Positions 1-11,700 of a stretch of DNA of 64,000 bases are shown here, piece after piece. The first letter of the stretch is position 1; each line of letters begins with the position of its first letter. The notes beneath the pieces are model-generated. The model saw nothing but the letters and a program-made list of their open reading frames with translations. It made no database searches and was not told the origin of the DNA. The stretch is from Spinellus fusiger (Eukaryota > Mucoromycota > Mucoromycetes > Mucorales > Phycomycetaceae). Where the stretch lies: contig JALLLS010000011.1 in the NCBI GenBank assembly GCA_025094145.1, positions 434,001 through 498,000 of the forward strand, read 5' to 3'. The position numbers and the translations under genes are program-made.

Positions 1-28
1 CAATGGGCAACTGAAAGTTCTGTGCTGG

Positions 29-997
29 TTAGTGTCTGAACTTGTGGATAAGTCTATCCCGCTTGCTCTGAAGCATACGTTCTGCTGAGACAAGGGAATG
101 ATGGCGACGACAAGAAAAGGACTTGATGAAGCAAGTGACTTGCTCCTTTAACTGATCCCACTTAGGTTGGACAGATAAAGAGTGAGAGAGAAGAGGAACA
201 CAGCGAGAAAGTAATGATTTGAGTTCTTCATGAAACTCTGATTGGAGGGCTAGACGAGGGCTGGCACGCCAAAGTCCCTTTCCCGTGTTATCTTGGGTCT
301 CAAATCTAAAGGACGAAGTAAGTAAACAGTGATCCGACCACTGAGGGTGGATGTAGGAGACTGAAGAGGAAGAGCGTAAAGGAGCAATGTCCTTGGATGA
401 AAAAATGTAGTCTATGCATGAGGAAGATATGCCGCGATGAAATGTTGGCAGGGAAGCTTCTCCAGCAGGAGTGATGGTGTCTATGCAAAAGTCAGAAATA
501 TACTGCAGCCATGGCTGGGGAGCCTGGCGAGGGGTGGAGGTGGACGAACGGTAGGAATAGTTGAAATCCCCGAGCAGGATGAAATTGCTGGGGTGTTGAG
601 GAAGAAAGAGAGGATTGGTGACAAGTGAGTTAAGGAAGGTGTATCTAGGACGATAAGTGGCAGGGGCATATACTACACAAATGCGGATAGGAGGAAAAAG
701 CATGTTGGCATGCACCACTGTAGCAGTAATGCAGCGGCCACAGAGGCTGAACAGAGGGTTAATGAGTGTAATGAGCGGTGATAATGATACTAGGCCACAG
801 TGAGGTGACCATAGTGAGGAATTGGTGCGGAAAAGTTGGTTAAAGGATTGTTGCATAGTGTCTGTATTGGCATGGGTTTCTTGGAGCGCAAGAAGATCCA
901 TACCCTTACTGCGTAGGTGTCGTATAAATGATTGTCGTTTTTGAGGATCACCGAGTTTGGCGAGTCCTCTACAGTTCATAGTGCTTATCTTAAACAT
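29..997 (-). pseudogene. LINE ORF2, apurinic-type endonuclease domain (truncated)
   Basis: The 322-residue product begins MFKISTMNCRGL, the N-terminal strand of the exonuclease-endonuclease-phosphatase fold. It carries LLALQETHA (catalytic Glu), LLGDFNY (catalytic Asp/Asn) and QWSDHCLLT (the SDH active-site motif near the end of the domain). This enzyme nicks target DNA to prime reverse transcription. The frame stops at a TAA at 29-31, well short of a full ORF2. Upstream of base 29 the same frame stays open to the window edge, so the stop looks like a nonsense mutation in an old copy rather than the true end. A frameshift there is also possible. The endonuclease assignment is firm; activity is doubtful. 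Confidence 0.8.
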
Positions 998-1023
998 AAA
1001 ATAAAATAAAATAAAAAGGGAGA

Positions 1024-2349
1024 TTATTGTTCGCCCTCAGACGACACGTCCATGTTGATATTCATGTTTGAACGTTTATCAGACCGAAGTCTTCTGGGAG
1101 AGACAGGACGACGTTTCCTGGGGGAAACAGAGCGACGTCTGCCTGGCAAGGCTGAACGATCTCTACTCGGAGAGACAGAGCGAGTGTCTTGAGGAGAAAA
1201 GATAGGTGGAGCATCTGGCAGTTTGGCAGGCTCCTCAACAACCAAAACAGCTGTCGGGTCGACAGCAGGAAGAGTAGTTTCCTCTGTGGGGTGGGTGGGA
1301 ACAGTGCCTGAAACTGCCTCAGGTTTCTCAGAAGAAGTGACAGGATTCTTCAAAAGAAGAGAGACAGGACTAGCAATCACTCGATCCTTAGAAGGATCAG
1401 CGGCTGTCTTTCGGTGTCTCTTTGATGTGTCTGCCTCAGTGGCAGGGAGACGAGTGCAGTTGCCCTGGAGATGTCCAACCTCTCCGCAAGAGTAACAAGT
1501 CCGGGTTTCTTTTGGACGCATGGGACACTTATCCACATCATGGCCCATTGCCTTACAGTATCGACAATGAGCTCCCATCTTCGTCCATGTAGCCAAAAAG
1601 GTATGTTCAGCATTGAAAGCCACTTTGTAGGTCAATGGCTGGAGAGTACGGTCGTGGTTGGGTGGGCGTTCAAGATAAACATGGCCATTACCATGGAACC
1701 ACTTTCGTTCTTCATAAACAACCACTTCTTTGACAGTGCCGAATTTACTTAAGCAGGCCCGCAGACCTGTGTTGATCTCTTCATAAGACATGAAGGGAAG
1801 TCCCACAATATTAAGACGCAACAGCATTGCTTGGGGAGAGATGGTAGGAGACGCAAAAAGAACAGAATCAGATACATTAATGCCTTCCTTACAGGCCTGC
1901 TCGCAAGCAGCCTTGGTGGCAAAGTGAAACTCAAAATTAGCAACCCCTTCCTTATCCTTACGGCTGCATCCAAAGCAGACGTTGGCGGGGAAGCGATCTC
2001 GCATGGTGTCCAAGAATTCATTAATGTATTCTGCATTCTTAGCAGGAAGACTGTAGAAAACAGAGTGGCGAGAGGTGCCCTGAGCCCACACACGGGGCAA
2101 AGGGTTTTCATTGTCGCTACCAAGAACGATCTCGGTGCGAGTGGGGGTGGTGCGGTTAAGGAGCCCTTTCTTTGCGGCTCCAGAGAAATCTAGCTTTGTT
2201 CCCAAAGCAGCAGAGACAGAGTTGGTCTTTGCATGTGTAGTGGAAGTGTTCTCTGAGGTTGGTGGAGTAGATCTCGAAGTTTGTTGGTTTTTATTGCCTA
2301 ATGGAGGGTCCCCTGGGGGTGTCTCCGGAGTTAAATGGGGAAGAGCCAT
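1024..2349 (-). CDS. LINE ORF1 (Gag-like nucleic-acid-binding protein with two zinc knuckles)
   Basis: The intact 441-residue frame has a Ser/Thr/Pro-rich N terminus (about 1-75) and a central folded region (about 90-250) resembling the RNA-binding part of ORF1 proteins. Two CX2CX4HX4C knuckles follow, at about C262-C275 (CRYCKAMGHDVDKC) and C285-C298 (CYSCGEVGHLQGNC). The tail is basic and rich in Ser-Pro/Arg (SVSPSRD, SVSPRKRR, PVSPRR). By family knowledge such proteins coat element RNA. The stop lies 26 bp before the ORF2 start, so ORF2 is probably translated by reinitiation or read separately. Unlike ORF2, this frame shows no break. Confidence 0.8.
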   Translation of the reverse strand: MALPHLTPETPPGDPPLGNKNQQTSRSTPPTSENTSTTHAKTNSVSAALGTKLDFSGAAKKGLLNRTTPTRTEIVLGSDNENPLPRVWAQGTSRHSVFYSLPAKNAEYINEFLDTMRDRFPANVCFGCSRKDKEGVANFEFHFATKAACEQACKEGINVSDSVLFASPTISPQAMLLRLNIVGLPFMSYEEINTGLRACLSKFGTVKEVVVYEERKWFHGNGHVYLERPPNHDRTLQPLTYKVAFNAEHTFLATWTKMGAHCRYCKAMGHDVDKCPMRPKETRTCYSCGEVGHLQGNCTRLPATEADTSKRHRKTAADPSKDRVIASPVSLLLKNPVTSSEKPEAVSGTVPTHPTEETTLPAVDPTAVLVVEEPAKLPDAPPIFSPQDTRSVSPSRDRSALPGRRRSVSPRKRRPVSPRRLRSDKRSNMNINMDVSSEGEQ

Positions 2350-2405
2350 GCTGGTTGTTGTTACACGCTACAGAGAGGGCGGTCTAAGCGTAGATTTATA
2401 ATGTA

Positions 2406-3178
2406 CAGTCACATAACATTGGAAAGTATACGACCCCCTAATTTATACATTTTTAGACATGATTCTTCTTCTTTTTACTACTGAATCACATTCCATTAAG
2501 CAATCTCAAATGTCAAACGCAGAATCCTCAAATAAAAACTCTAGAGTTTATAATAAGCTTGAAGAAAGAGAGTACTGGGGTGTTTACTAGCTTAAAAAGA
2601 AAAATACTCCATGGGTGCCATTTCAAAGGTCATTGGCATTAGCAAGTCTACTGTCCAAAAGATCATTAGTAGAATAAAGACTAATGGTACACCTCTACCA
2701 AGACCTAGTTCTGGTGCACCAAAAAAACTAAACGAGAGAGATCTCAGACGACTTGAGGCCATTCTAAGAGGCAACCCATTTGCCTCCTATAACTACATAA
2801 ATTTAGAACTTATTGAACATCTCTGGAGCTGTCTTGATAAGCTTACTGATAACAAGACGGCCGGTATCAAAAATATCGATGAGCTCAAGACAGCTTTAGA
2901 AGAAGCTTGGGGAAATATCCACGTTGATCTTGCCGAACGTTTAGTTGGCTCAATGAAGGATCGCTGCCAGGCAGTTATTGATGCCAAATGTGGCCCAACA
3001 AAATATTAAATAAAAACTTTTATATATATTACTATAGACAATATGTTAAACTAACTTTGTGTTGAATTTGAAGTCATTAGTATGTGTTTTGAGGTCGTAA
3101 CATTTATATCCGTAAAGCATGCTTTTTTTCAGGATTTCAAAAAATGAAAATCGTATACTTTCTAATGTCGTGTGATTG
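2406..3178 (+). mobile_element. Internally deleted Tc1/mariner element with TIRs
   Basis: The left end CAGTCACATAACATTGGAAA and the reverse complement of the right end CAATCACACGACATTAGAAA match over roughly 28 bp. Both ends are flanked by TA (2404-2405 and 3179-3180), the Tc1/mariner target duplication. At 773 bp the element is about half the length of a full Tc1 element, and the middle of the transposase is missing, so it is non-autonomous. Confidence 0.85.
2611..3009 (+). pseudogene. Tc1-type transposase remnant, HTH fused in frame to the C terminus
   Basis: The 132-codon frame starts with a helix-turn-helix (IGISKSTVQKIISRI, then a GAPKKL linker). It then jumps, with about 200 residues missing, to the C-terminal end of the DDE domain: LIEHLWSCLDK, ...AERLVGSMKDRCQAVIDAKCG, a typical Tc1 ending. 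The first two catalytic Asp residues are absent. The fusion keeps frame across the deletion, so a small DNA-binding protein could still be made, though nothing shows it is. Confidence 0.7.
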
Positions 3179-3180
3179 TA

Positions 3181-3988
3181 TAAAGGAGGGTCCATGAAAC
3201 CGTATATTAAATTTAAATATCAATTTTGAATTTCGATTAATCTTTTCTCTTTTTAGTCTTTAATTTGCTATAGCTATAGCTCCATGAATTTCTTTGAGAG
3301 AAATATTATAGAAAGATATACAACAGATATAGTATCTTGTTGATGAGAATTATTATATATCTCAAGATATACACTTAGTTATATTTATACATATGCACAT
3401 TTTATACTTTAAAGAAATATATTAGAGTATCTGTGTTTATATTTATAGATAGATAGAGAAAGCTATTTATTATTCTAAAAAAGGATTTTTATATGGGGCT
3501 CATCCATGAATCAATGACTAACTCATTATATTAAGTTTATTTAGACCTTTTCCAAGTTACTAGAGATGTATCCTACAGACTTCAAACATCCAATTGAAGA
3601 AAGGTTTTCATAAAAATTAAAATAGGCTTATTACAAAACTATCAATACTTTTTATGTTTCTCTGTTATGCATATTTCTTAATTAAACAAAACATACACAC
3701 ACACAAGAAAACTCTAAGCTTCTCTGTGCTTATGATAGCTCCTTTAATAAGGACTTCAAGTAAGCTAATTACATAGATTTATTACATTAACTACATACAG
3801 TTCTATTCATTGGTCGTATTATTAATTGACTGTATACAGTCTAAATAAAACAAATAATCTTTAGTGAATAATTTATTTTAATCATAAGGATAGGCTAAAT
3901 AAGGTTTATATCCCAGTGTTTACAACTCTAATGACCTCCTTGAGAATAGTAGCACATCCCTTAAGGACGACATTCATATGTTACTATA
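3181..3988. other. AT-rich intergenic DNA, no gene seen
   Basis: The sequence is very AT-rich with short runs only. I see no conserved coding stretch, RNA gene or TIR pair. Confidence 0.5.
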
Positions 3989-4779
3989 TAATCACACCCA
4001 ATTGAATTTAATACTTGCTTAAGATTTAATAATAATAATAACACTTTTTCTGTATGAAGCTTCTTTTCTTTCTAAATAGTGTTAAACCAACACTAAATAT
4101 CAGATACACTTTCAGAAGATAACACTCGTGGAGAATAGGATAAGGCAAAAGATAGAAGATGATGGGGCATATATTGTCTGTTGAACGCTAGATTAAAGTG
4201 GACTGTCATCTCAACTACGTTTGCAATGAAAAACCCTATAGTTTAAGATAGTATAATAAACATCAATGAGGACATATTACAATAAGATGGTTCTATCTGT
4301 CATACTGGGGACTGTGCTAGATAGTGGAAAGAGACACATCAGATTAGGGTACTTTGAGTACTGGCCCGCACAAAGCCCTGACTTGAGCCCAATTGAACAC
4401 CCCTGGTGGGCCTTGGAAAGAATAATTGACATAATAAGGGCATCTATTACCAATGTAGAAGGTTTGAAGGCTCTACTTGTAGAGGGGTTGGAGAGGGTTG
4501 GTGTTGAACTTGCACAACGATGAGTTCAAAGTATGACTGATAGATGCCAGGCGGTCACTGATGCCAAAGAAGTCCATACAAAATATTACTTTCTATTATT
4601 TTTCTATTTTCAATAAATAAAAGGTGTTGAACTTTATTGTGCTTAAGTTTGAAGCCTCTAGATCACATTTAAAGTGTTTTATTCTTATTATTCTTATTAT
4701 TATTAAATATTGAACATGTCATATATGTTTTGTCCTGAAATTCATTTTCAAAAGTATTAAATTCAATTGGGTGTGGCTG
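3989..4779 (+). mobile_element. Non-autonomous Tc1/mariner element, copy 1 of an inverted pair
   Basis: Imperfect TIRs share CACACCCAATTGAATTTAAT, and TA lies outside each end (3987-3988, 4780-4781). The element is 791 bp. A second copy in the opposite orientation lies at 7625-8415. The match between the copies runs past both TIRs: positions 3978-4786 correspond to 7618-8426. Confidence 0.8.
4266..4583 (+). pseudogene. Tc1 transposase C-terminal fragment
   Basis: The frame from 4266 gives the C-terminal part of a DDE transposase: YWPAQSPDLSPIEHPWW carries the third acidic catalytic residue, and GLKALLVEGLERV follows. It stops at 4523. A short continuation after the stop (MTDRCQAVTDAKE) shows the original end, so there is a nonsense or frameshift break. 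The HTH and first two catalytic residues are absent. It is inactive, and the identical frame occurs in copy 2. Confidence 0.75.
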
Positions 4780-4781
4780 TA

Positions 4782-6535
4782 TAAGAGGTTTTATTTTATT
4801 TTACGTTCAAATACTACCTATACATTGAGTGTTTTCTATCTTTTATGAATATAAAGATTAACTGGCTCATGTCAATTGTATCTCAACATGAGTACTTTTG
4901 GACCTATAGATAGGAGAATAAGATAAGTTGGATAGTTTACTTATCTGTTCAGAGATAGAAGACAAGGTCGTTCAAACATATAGTACTTTTTTAGAAAAAT
5001 TTAAACTTTTAAGTTTTTATTTTTATTTTAGTAATTTAGAAACTTATAGCTTAAAGTATCTTTTTCTATCCATCAGATGTTTTTTTTTTATTTGTTTGTG
5101 TATTTGGCATGATAGCTATTTTATGAGAACCTATAAAATAAATAAACATTAAACATTTTATATACATACAGAAATAGATAGATATATAATCAATGTAAAT
5201 AAACTGCAGTAGTATGATAGAAAAGAAAACCTCAGAGAAAGAGAGTATGTGTAAGAATGAGACTTCTGAAAAGAAGTATTAGAAAAGATATAGTCTCAGC
5301 AACTTGGAAAATTTTGTGAGTACAAAGAGTATAGCTATATTCAAAGCATCTACATTTGATAAACAAGACGAGGTTAGTCAGTAAAAAAAGTTGGAGAAGC
5401 ATAAAAGTTTAGAGCCTTGTCTCAAAATATAAACAAACCGAGTAAACTGATTTGCCAGATAATATTTAAGTTTTGTTTTGTTTTTGAGATATAAAGACAA
5501 AAATGAAAATATAAAATATTTAGTATCAATCAATAGATATTCTAGAGAATAATCCTTATTGGTTTTTGGACGATCACATTTGAAATAAAGAAAAATTAAA
5601 ATGTTAAAGATAAAGTAATTATGGTCAAGTATAAATAAATACAACTTAGTTCTACATAGATATTATTTTTTCACTATTCTCCTCACAGCATCACCGACTA
5701 TTTTTATATGTGACTATAACTAATGATTCAACAAAGTTAGGTCTTTACAAAAATAATAATAATTAACTGTCTATTTGGTAATTAATGTTTTTTCTTTGCC
5801 TCTTGCAAACTATAATAAAATAATTGACGCACACTCAGGTTTACATAGTCTATGTGGTATTGGTACCAGCTGATTTTCACTAAACGTTGTACCAGTTGTT
5901 TTGCTTTGAAGTTCAAGATGATGCCTTCGACTCATCTTCAGAGGCATCCTCATTCTGATCAACTATTTGATTAGCTTTCCAGAGCATATTGTCTCAGGCT
6001 GAGGATTATTACATAAAAAAGCTATGTGTATGTTTTAGAAAGAGTAATTGGCTATGAGACTTGAGCTATTCTAAATTCCTTAGAAGAGTAGCTACTCGTA
6101 TGAAGGGTCATAGTGATTATATGAAATATAGACGGATCCAAGTATGGTAGGATTTATAAAAACTATACCCAATCAGTGCTTATGATAACTATTTTTAGCC
6201 ATATATACTATGGATACTTCTCTTAGCTGAGTATAGAGAGAAATATATTCTTAGACAAGCAGACTGGATAGTGTATAGGTCAATAGACTAGCCTATCGGA
6301 AGCATAGCGTATCATTCCGTACTCAACAGTAAGTAAATCAAACACTGAATTGGCTTCTGAAGTATGCTGACTACACACAGATTCTTTGTGAGAAATAATC
6401 ACCTTAGCTAAAGACTCGTACTATCTTTCTTTGGCACAAGCTTGCCCTATATACTTTGAAGACACATAGGAATTCAAAAAACTACAGATTGCATGAGCTC
6501 ATGGTTTATCTGAGTCCTTTTGCTTTGCTTTATTT
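4782..6535. other. AT-rich DNA between two inverted Tc1 copies
   Basis: The sequence is AT-rich with several short chance ORFs. Around 5830-6000 the minus strand reads as a short acidic stretch (NEDASEDESKASS) followed by stops, possibly decayed coding sequence. I see nothing I can name. Confidence 0.4.
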
Positions 6536-6539
6536 ATAT

Positions 6540-6942
6540 TGGGGCAGTTTTCTATTACTAATCGAGATTTTGTGCCTTTTTCCTTAAGAAACTTGTCCAT
6601 TGTGGACAGACAAACGGGTGCTGTGATGCTTTCAATAAGTTTAGCTCGTGTTTGGAATAGATTACGCCTTATATTTCTAAGAATCTCCCTAGAATCTCTC
6701 TCCTAACTTTTTCTTTCTTCCGGGGATTGGGGAGGCTGCTACAGAACCCGTTTTATGATAGTATTTCAAAAATCTGCTCACAGTACATGGTGATATGTTT
6801 AACATATATCCAATCTCAACATTAGATTTTCTGTTTACTATCGACTATTGTACAACTAAGGTGCGAACCTCGATGCTAGTATACTTTCTATTCTGTTCTC
6901 CAGTTTTAGCAAGAGAATGAGCCTTGGGATGTGAGTCTTCCA
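6540..6942 (-). pseudogene. Decayed Tc1/mariner transposase, N-terminal HTH part
   Basis: Reading leftward from 6942, the minus strand gives MEDSHPKAHSLAKTGEQ. After an in-frame stop comes an HTH-like stretch, MLNISPCTVSRFLKYYHKTG, then basic residues broken by stops. The ISPxTVSRFLKxYxKTG pattern is typical of Tc1-type DNA-binding domains. No DDE region and no clear TIRs were found. It differs from the neighbouring elements, so it is a separate, older insertion. Confidence 0.55.
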
Positions 6943-6944
6943 TT

Positions 6945-7617
6945 TGTTAATATTATAAAGTAGAGAAAGGAAATGAGAGCAAGATCTTTATGAGAGCTAA
7001 TGTTGAACTTATTAAATATATCAACTCGAATATGACAAGATTTTCTACTATCAAGAATAAATGAATGTGTCTATTTCTTAACTAAAGTAAACCATTTCAC
7101 TTGTCAATATTCATTAAAAGAAAGAAAATCATCATCATTATAACTTATAAAACAGTATTAACATTTAGCAATTGGCCTAATCTAGAATATCTTATTTAGT
7201 AGATATTGTACTTGACTAGTTCATTGGATAAGGTATACCATTTAGAGATTAAGAAATGCAAAAAAAAACATTAACGCTCGTTTCCTGGGAATAATAATAA
7301 TAATAGGTTATTGAGGTTTTGGATTAATAATTCTGAAATACATTTGTCTCAGTAAGAAAATAAAAAATGCTAAGCTTTGACCAAAAATTAAAGAATAAGC
7401 TTAAATAGTTTATTAGTTATGTCAACCACCTATTATTCTTGTTGATGATGAATAGAAAGTAATGCTAGAAAGATTAAAAGAAAAATAATTAACATAGTAA
7501 TTTTTCATGATTAGAAGGCTAAAAAAAAGTAGTTGTATCTATTAGCTCATCCCAAGAAAAAAGTTATAAATTACACTTATCACTTACAACAGAGATAAGT
7601 AAATGCATTTGGTGGTT
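6945..7617. other. AT-rich DNA, no gene seen
   Basis: It contains an (AAT)n run near 7290-7305 and otherwise low-complexity AT-rich sequence. Confidence 0.4.
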
Positions 7618-7624
7618 TCTTATA

Positions 7625-8415
7625 CAGCCACACCCAATTGAATTTAATACTTTTGAAAATGAATTTCAGGACAAAACATATATGACATGTTCAATATTTA
7701 ATAATAATAAGAATAATAAGAATAAAACACTTTAAATGTGATCTAGAGGCTTCAAACTTAAGCACAATAAAGTTCAACACCTTTTATTTATTGAAAATAG
7801 AAAAATAATAGAAAGTAATATTTTGTATGGACTTCTTTGGCATCAGTGACCGCCTGGCATCTATCAGTCATACTTTGAACTCATCGTTGTGCAAGTTCAA
7901 CACCAACCCTCTCCAACCCCTCTACAAGTAGAGCCTTCAAACCTTCTACATTGGTAATAGATGCCCTTATTATGTCAATTATTCTTTCCAAGGCCCACCA
8001 GGGGTGTTCAATTGGGCTCAAGTCAGGGCTTTGTGCGGGCCAGTACTCAAAGTACCCTAATCTGATGTGTCTCTTTCCACTATCTAGCACAGTCCCCAGT
8101 ATGACAGATAGAACCATCTTATTGTAATATGTCCTCATTGATGTTTATTATACTATCTTAAACTATAGGGTTTTTCATTGCAAACGTAGTTGAGATGACA
8201 GTCCACTTTAATCTAGCGTTCAACAGACAATATATGCCCCATCATCTTCTATCTTTTGCCTTATCCTATTCTCCACGAGTGTTATCTTCTGAAAGTGTAT
8301 CTGATATTTAGTGTTGGTTTAACACTATTTAGAAAGAAAAGAAGCTTCATACAGAAAAAGTGTTATTATTATTATTAAATCTTAAGCAAGTATTAAATTC
8401 AATTGGGTGTGATTA
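7625..8415 (-). mobile_element. Non-autonomous Tc1/mariner element, copy 2 (inverted)
   Basis: This is the reverse-complement copy of 3989-4779: same length (791 bp), same TIRs, same transposase fragment (7881-8138, minus) with the same break. TA dinucleotides flank it (7623-7624, 8416-8417). The match extends 11 bp and 7 bp beyond the TIRs, which is not expected for two independent insertions. Confidence 0.8.
7820..8138 (-). pseudogene. Tc1 transposase C-terminal fragment, second copy
   Basis: The 85-codon open part (8138 down to 7881) translates identically to the copy at 4266-4523, including SPDLSPIEHPWW, and is followed by the same out-of-frame tail. Identical damage in both copies means the break predates the duplication. 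Confidence 0.75.
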
Positions 8416-8426
8416 TATAGTAACAT

Positions 8427-8732
8427 ACATGATTTGATGAGTGTGTCCATTTCATTCCTACAAATGCTATGTTTGTTATGTTTTGGATACCAAGACCCAT
8501 TAGACCCATTGTATTATTATTTCTGTCTAATCATAGAATCTATGCCTTGTTATATCACTTATTTTCTAAGAAATAGGCTTTGACATGCTAATCCCATTTC
8601 TTTGAAACATCTGTGACTGTGAGGCTTCTAATGTCAAAGTCATTCTTCTTTTGATAACGCAGAGTAGTTTGGTCACACCACTTCTTTTTTTTTATATTTG
8701 TTTTTCTCGCCTGTGTTTTGACATTAAGGACC
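8427..8732. other. Upstream region of the kinesin gene
   Basis: There is no coding signal. Pyrimidine-rich stretches near 8643-8715 (CATTCTTCTTTTG, CACTTCTTTTTTTTTAT) precede the start at 8733 and may belong to the promoter. No motif is identified with confidence. Confidence 0.35.
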
Positions 8733-11700
8733 ATGCAAAGGTATGCCTTTTTAGTGTCTTGTGTACTTCTCAGTATAGAAGCTGTTTAACTCTTAAGACT
8801 GTTCTTTATGAAATAGGTCCTATGAAGATTACACCCCTTCTACACCCACCCGCCCTCCTCCCCGTACACCCCAACGCAATGACCGCACACCCACCCATGG
8901 ACTGTTTCGTACACATGTAGGGGATAGAACACCCACCCGTCCTCTTCCTCGTACACCCCAACGCAATGACCGCACACCTGTGGGTGCCAGAACACCTACA
9001 CGCCCTGTTTTCAAAACACCCATTAAACCACCCGACTTTTTCAAAATGACTCTGGACAATGAACAACGATCCGCTCAAAACACAACACATCGATCTACTG
9101 AGAACTTCTTTGCCTATAACCCTGAAAAGGAGCTCATCAAAGTATGTAGACAAAAGCGATCCACAGACAACTAAAGTATTACTGTTCTTTCAAGGCTTAT
9201 TTACGCATACGACCCCTTGTCACTCATCAAGAAGAACATGAGGAAACACCGTATCTTCAAATTGTCGATGATCTTGAAGTCTCCATGATACCACCCGAAG
9301 TATGTGACAAAAGAAAGAAAGAAAAAGAAAAAGAAAAGCAGACCTAGACAAAAGGATCATTCACACACTCTTCTATTTCTATTTCTCTGGGGGGGGAAAA
9401 GACATCCAATGCTTATAGGACACGCAACAGAGCTCCCGAGCGTTATAAATTCACCAAGATCTTCTCAAAGTCAGTGACTCAACAGGACTTCTTCAACCAA
9501 ACAACACTTCCTTTGATTAAAGATGTTCTTAATGGAGCCAATGCACTTGTGTTTGCCTATGGAGTGACAAACTCGGGTAAAACATATTCTATTATGGGGA
9601 CACGCCAACATCCTGGTATTCTGCCTCGTACATTGGATGTGATTTTCAATAGCACACGCCATTATCTCAGTCCAGCGAAGGTAAATTGGTGTGCGTGGAT
9701 GTAGAGTGATCTGTTGACTTCCTTTCTTACTCTCTGTGGATGTGGGTGTGCGTTGATAGCTTAAACCTGTTATGCATAGTCTTGTTCAAGCTTATGAGAA
9801 TGTAGAAGAAGAAAATAAGAGTTTACTGGAAACTGCGAGTATGCTTGATTCTCATGACTCCAATAGCCCAGTAAGTGAGAACTACAAGAGACAAAGAAAA
9901 GAAAGAAAAAAAAAGAAAAAAAAAGATCTGACCACTAGAGGGAATGCTGGGTTTGCTATCATAGAGCCCAGATCAGTGGGAAGGATCTTTACTATCTGAA
10001 AATAAGGATCTTACTGGTAAGTCTGTTTCTGTTTTTCCTCTCTTCTCTTCTGTTCAGTCATCTTAATTATCTATAAACTTGCATTATGCAATTTAGTTGT
10101 TTCTCTGCAAGATAAATACGAGTATGGTATCTGGGTTTCATTTGCAGAAATCTATACAGAGAAGATATACGATCTTTTGGTGCCTCCCGACAGACATTTG
10201 AAGCGTAAAGCATTATCACTCAAGTATGAGTTTCGCAGTGGACATAAATATATTTCTGGTTTGAAAGAAGTCAGAGTCTCATCGATCCAGGTCTGTTGTC
10301 TGTTTTCTCTAGTGGAATAAACCATTATATTCACTCAATTCTTCTATTGTATATGATGGTGTTTAGGAAGCGTATACTGTATTGCGTGAGGGACAGCGTA
10401 ACCGTGCTGTTTTCTCTACACTAGTGAATCAAACAAGTAGTCGAAGCCATAGTGTATTTACCATTCGTATTGTCCGATTGCCCATTGATGAGGAAGATTA
10501 TGTGATTGAGGTAAGGATTCTATTTCTTTTCTTTTCTTTTCTTTTCTTTTCTTTTCTTTTCTTTTATTTTTTTATTTTTATTTTTATTTTTTATTTTTTA
10601 TTTTAAAAAAAAATAAAATGTCTAAAGAGTCAATATAACAAGGATCCTGCTTATGCTACTGTCTCCAAAATGTCAATTGTTGATCTTGCAGGATCTGAAC
10701 GTCATAGCAATACCTTTAATTCTGGTAAACAAAATAAAACAGAACAAAGAACACAATCATAATACTGAGCCTAGGACAACGACTCAAGGAAGCCGGAAAC
10801 ATCAACAAGTCACTTATGGTACTTGGACAATGCATGGAGACACTACGTCTGAATCAGCTCAAAGCAACCATGGGCAAAGTAATAGTCCAGTACTTCAATC
10901 CTATCCTTGTTCTTATTTCATTGTTAGCGTCAAGCCGTTGTGCCTTTTAGACACAGTAAATTGACAGAATTATTCAAGAGCTCGTTTGAAGGAGATGGTA
11001 AAGCGGTAAGTAGGCCCTGGTCCAAGGCAATGGGAAGACTGAATAAGCGCAGGTCATGGTAGTTAATGTCAATCCCTTTGATACTGGATTTGATGAGAAC
11101 AGCCATGTTATGAAGTTTGCAGCAGTAGCCAAAGATGTTGCAACATGGCGTCGTGTTCATCCTAAATTAGACCTCAAAGGTATATCTAGCTCAGGTAGTG
11201 TACTCTCTCTCTCTCTCTTTCTCATTGACTTTGTATTGACCATGAACATTAGTAAGGAAATACAAGTCAGGTTCAAAAGATCAGCGTAAGTTATTATTGA
11301 TTAGAATAGCAAAAAAGGAGGGGTAGTCAACAGCAGAGATGAATAATGGAGGATGATTAGAGGATTCAGCTATTGAGGCTGTAGACATGGCTGCTACCGA
11401 AGATGAGGATGATGATGAAGATGTGGATGAGGACGTGGATGAGGATCCCTTTGTAGATGGTCTTATTACACAGTTAGAGGACTTAAGAAACAAGGTATAG
11501 AATGGCATAAATATTATAGAATTCACTGACCCATCGGCAGTGGATTGATGCAGAAACACGGTGTGCTACTATGGAGTCCACCATTCGTCAGCAGGTAGCT
11601 AAAGAAATGCAAGCAGAGTTAGGGAAGATGGAGAATATTTATATTTCAACCTTGGAGAGAGAGGTAAGCCATAGATTGGGTATATTGTTTTGTTTAACTT

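Larger units (their letters stand above)
1..2403 (-). mobile_element. LINE-type non-LTR retrotransposon, 5' part
   Basis: ORF1 and the start of ORF2 lie in tandem on the minus strand, separated by 26 bp containing an AAAAT-type run. This is the usual arrangement of a bicistronic non-LTR element. The reverse transcriptase would lie beyond base 1, so the element is cut by the window edge. The 5' side stops right against a Tc1 element that begins with its TA at 2404-2405, so either the LINE inserted beside it or the Tc1 element landed near the LINE 5' end. No LTRs are seen. Confidence 0.8.
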
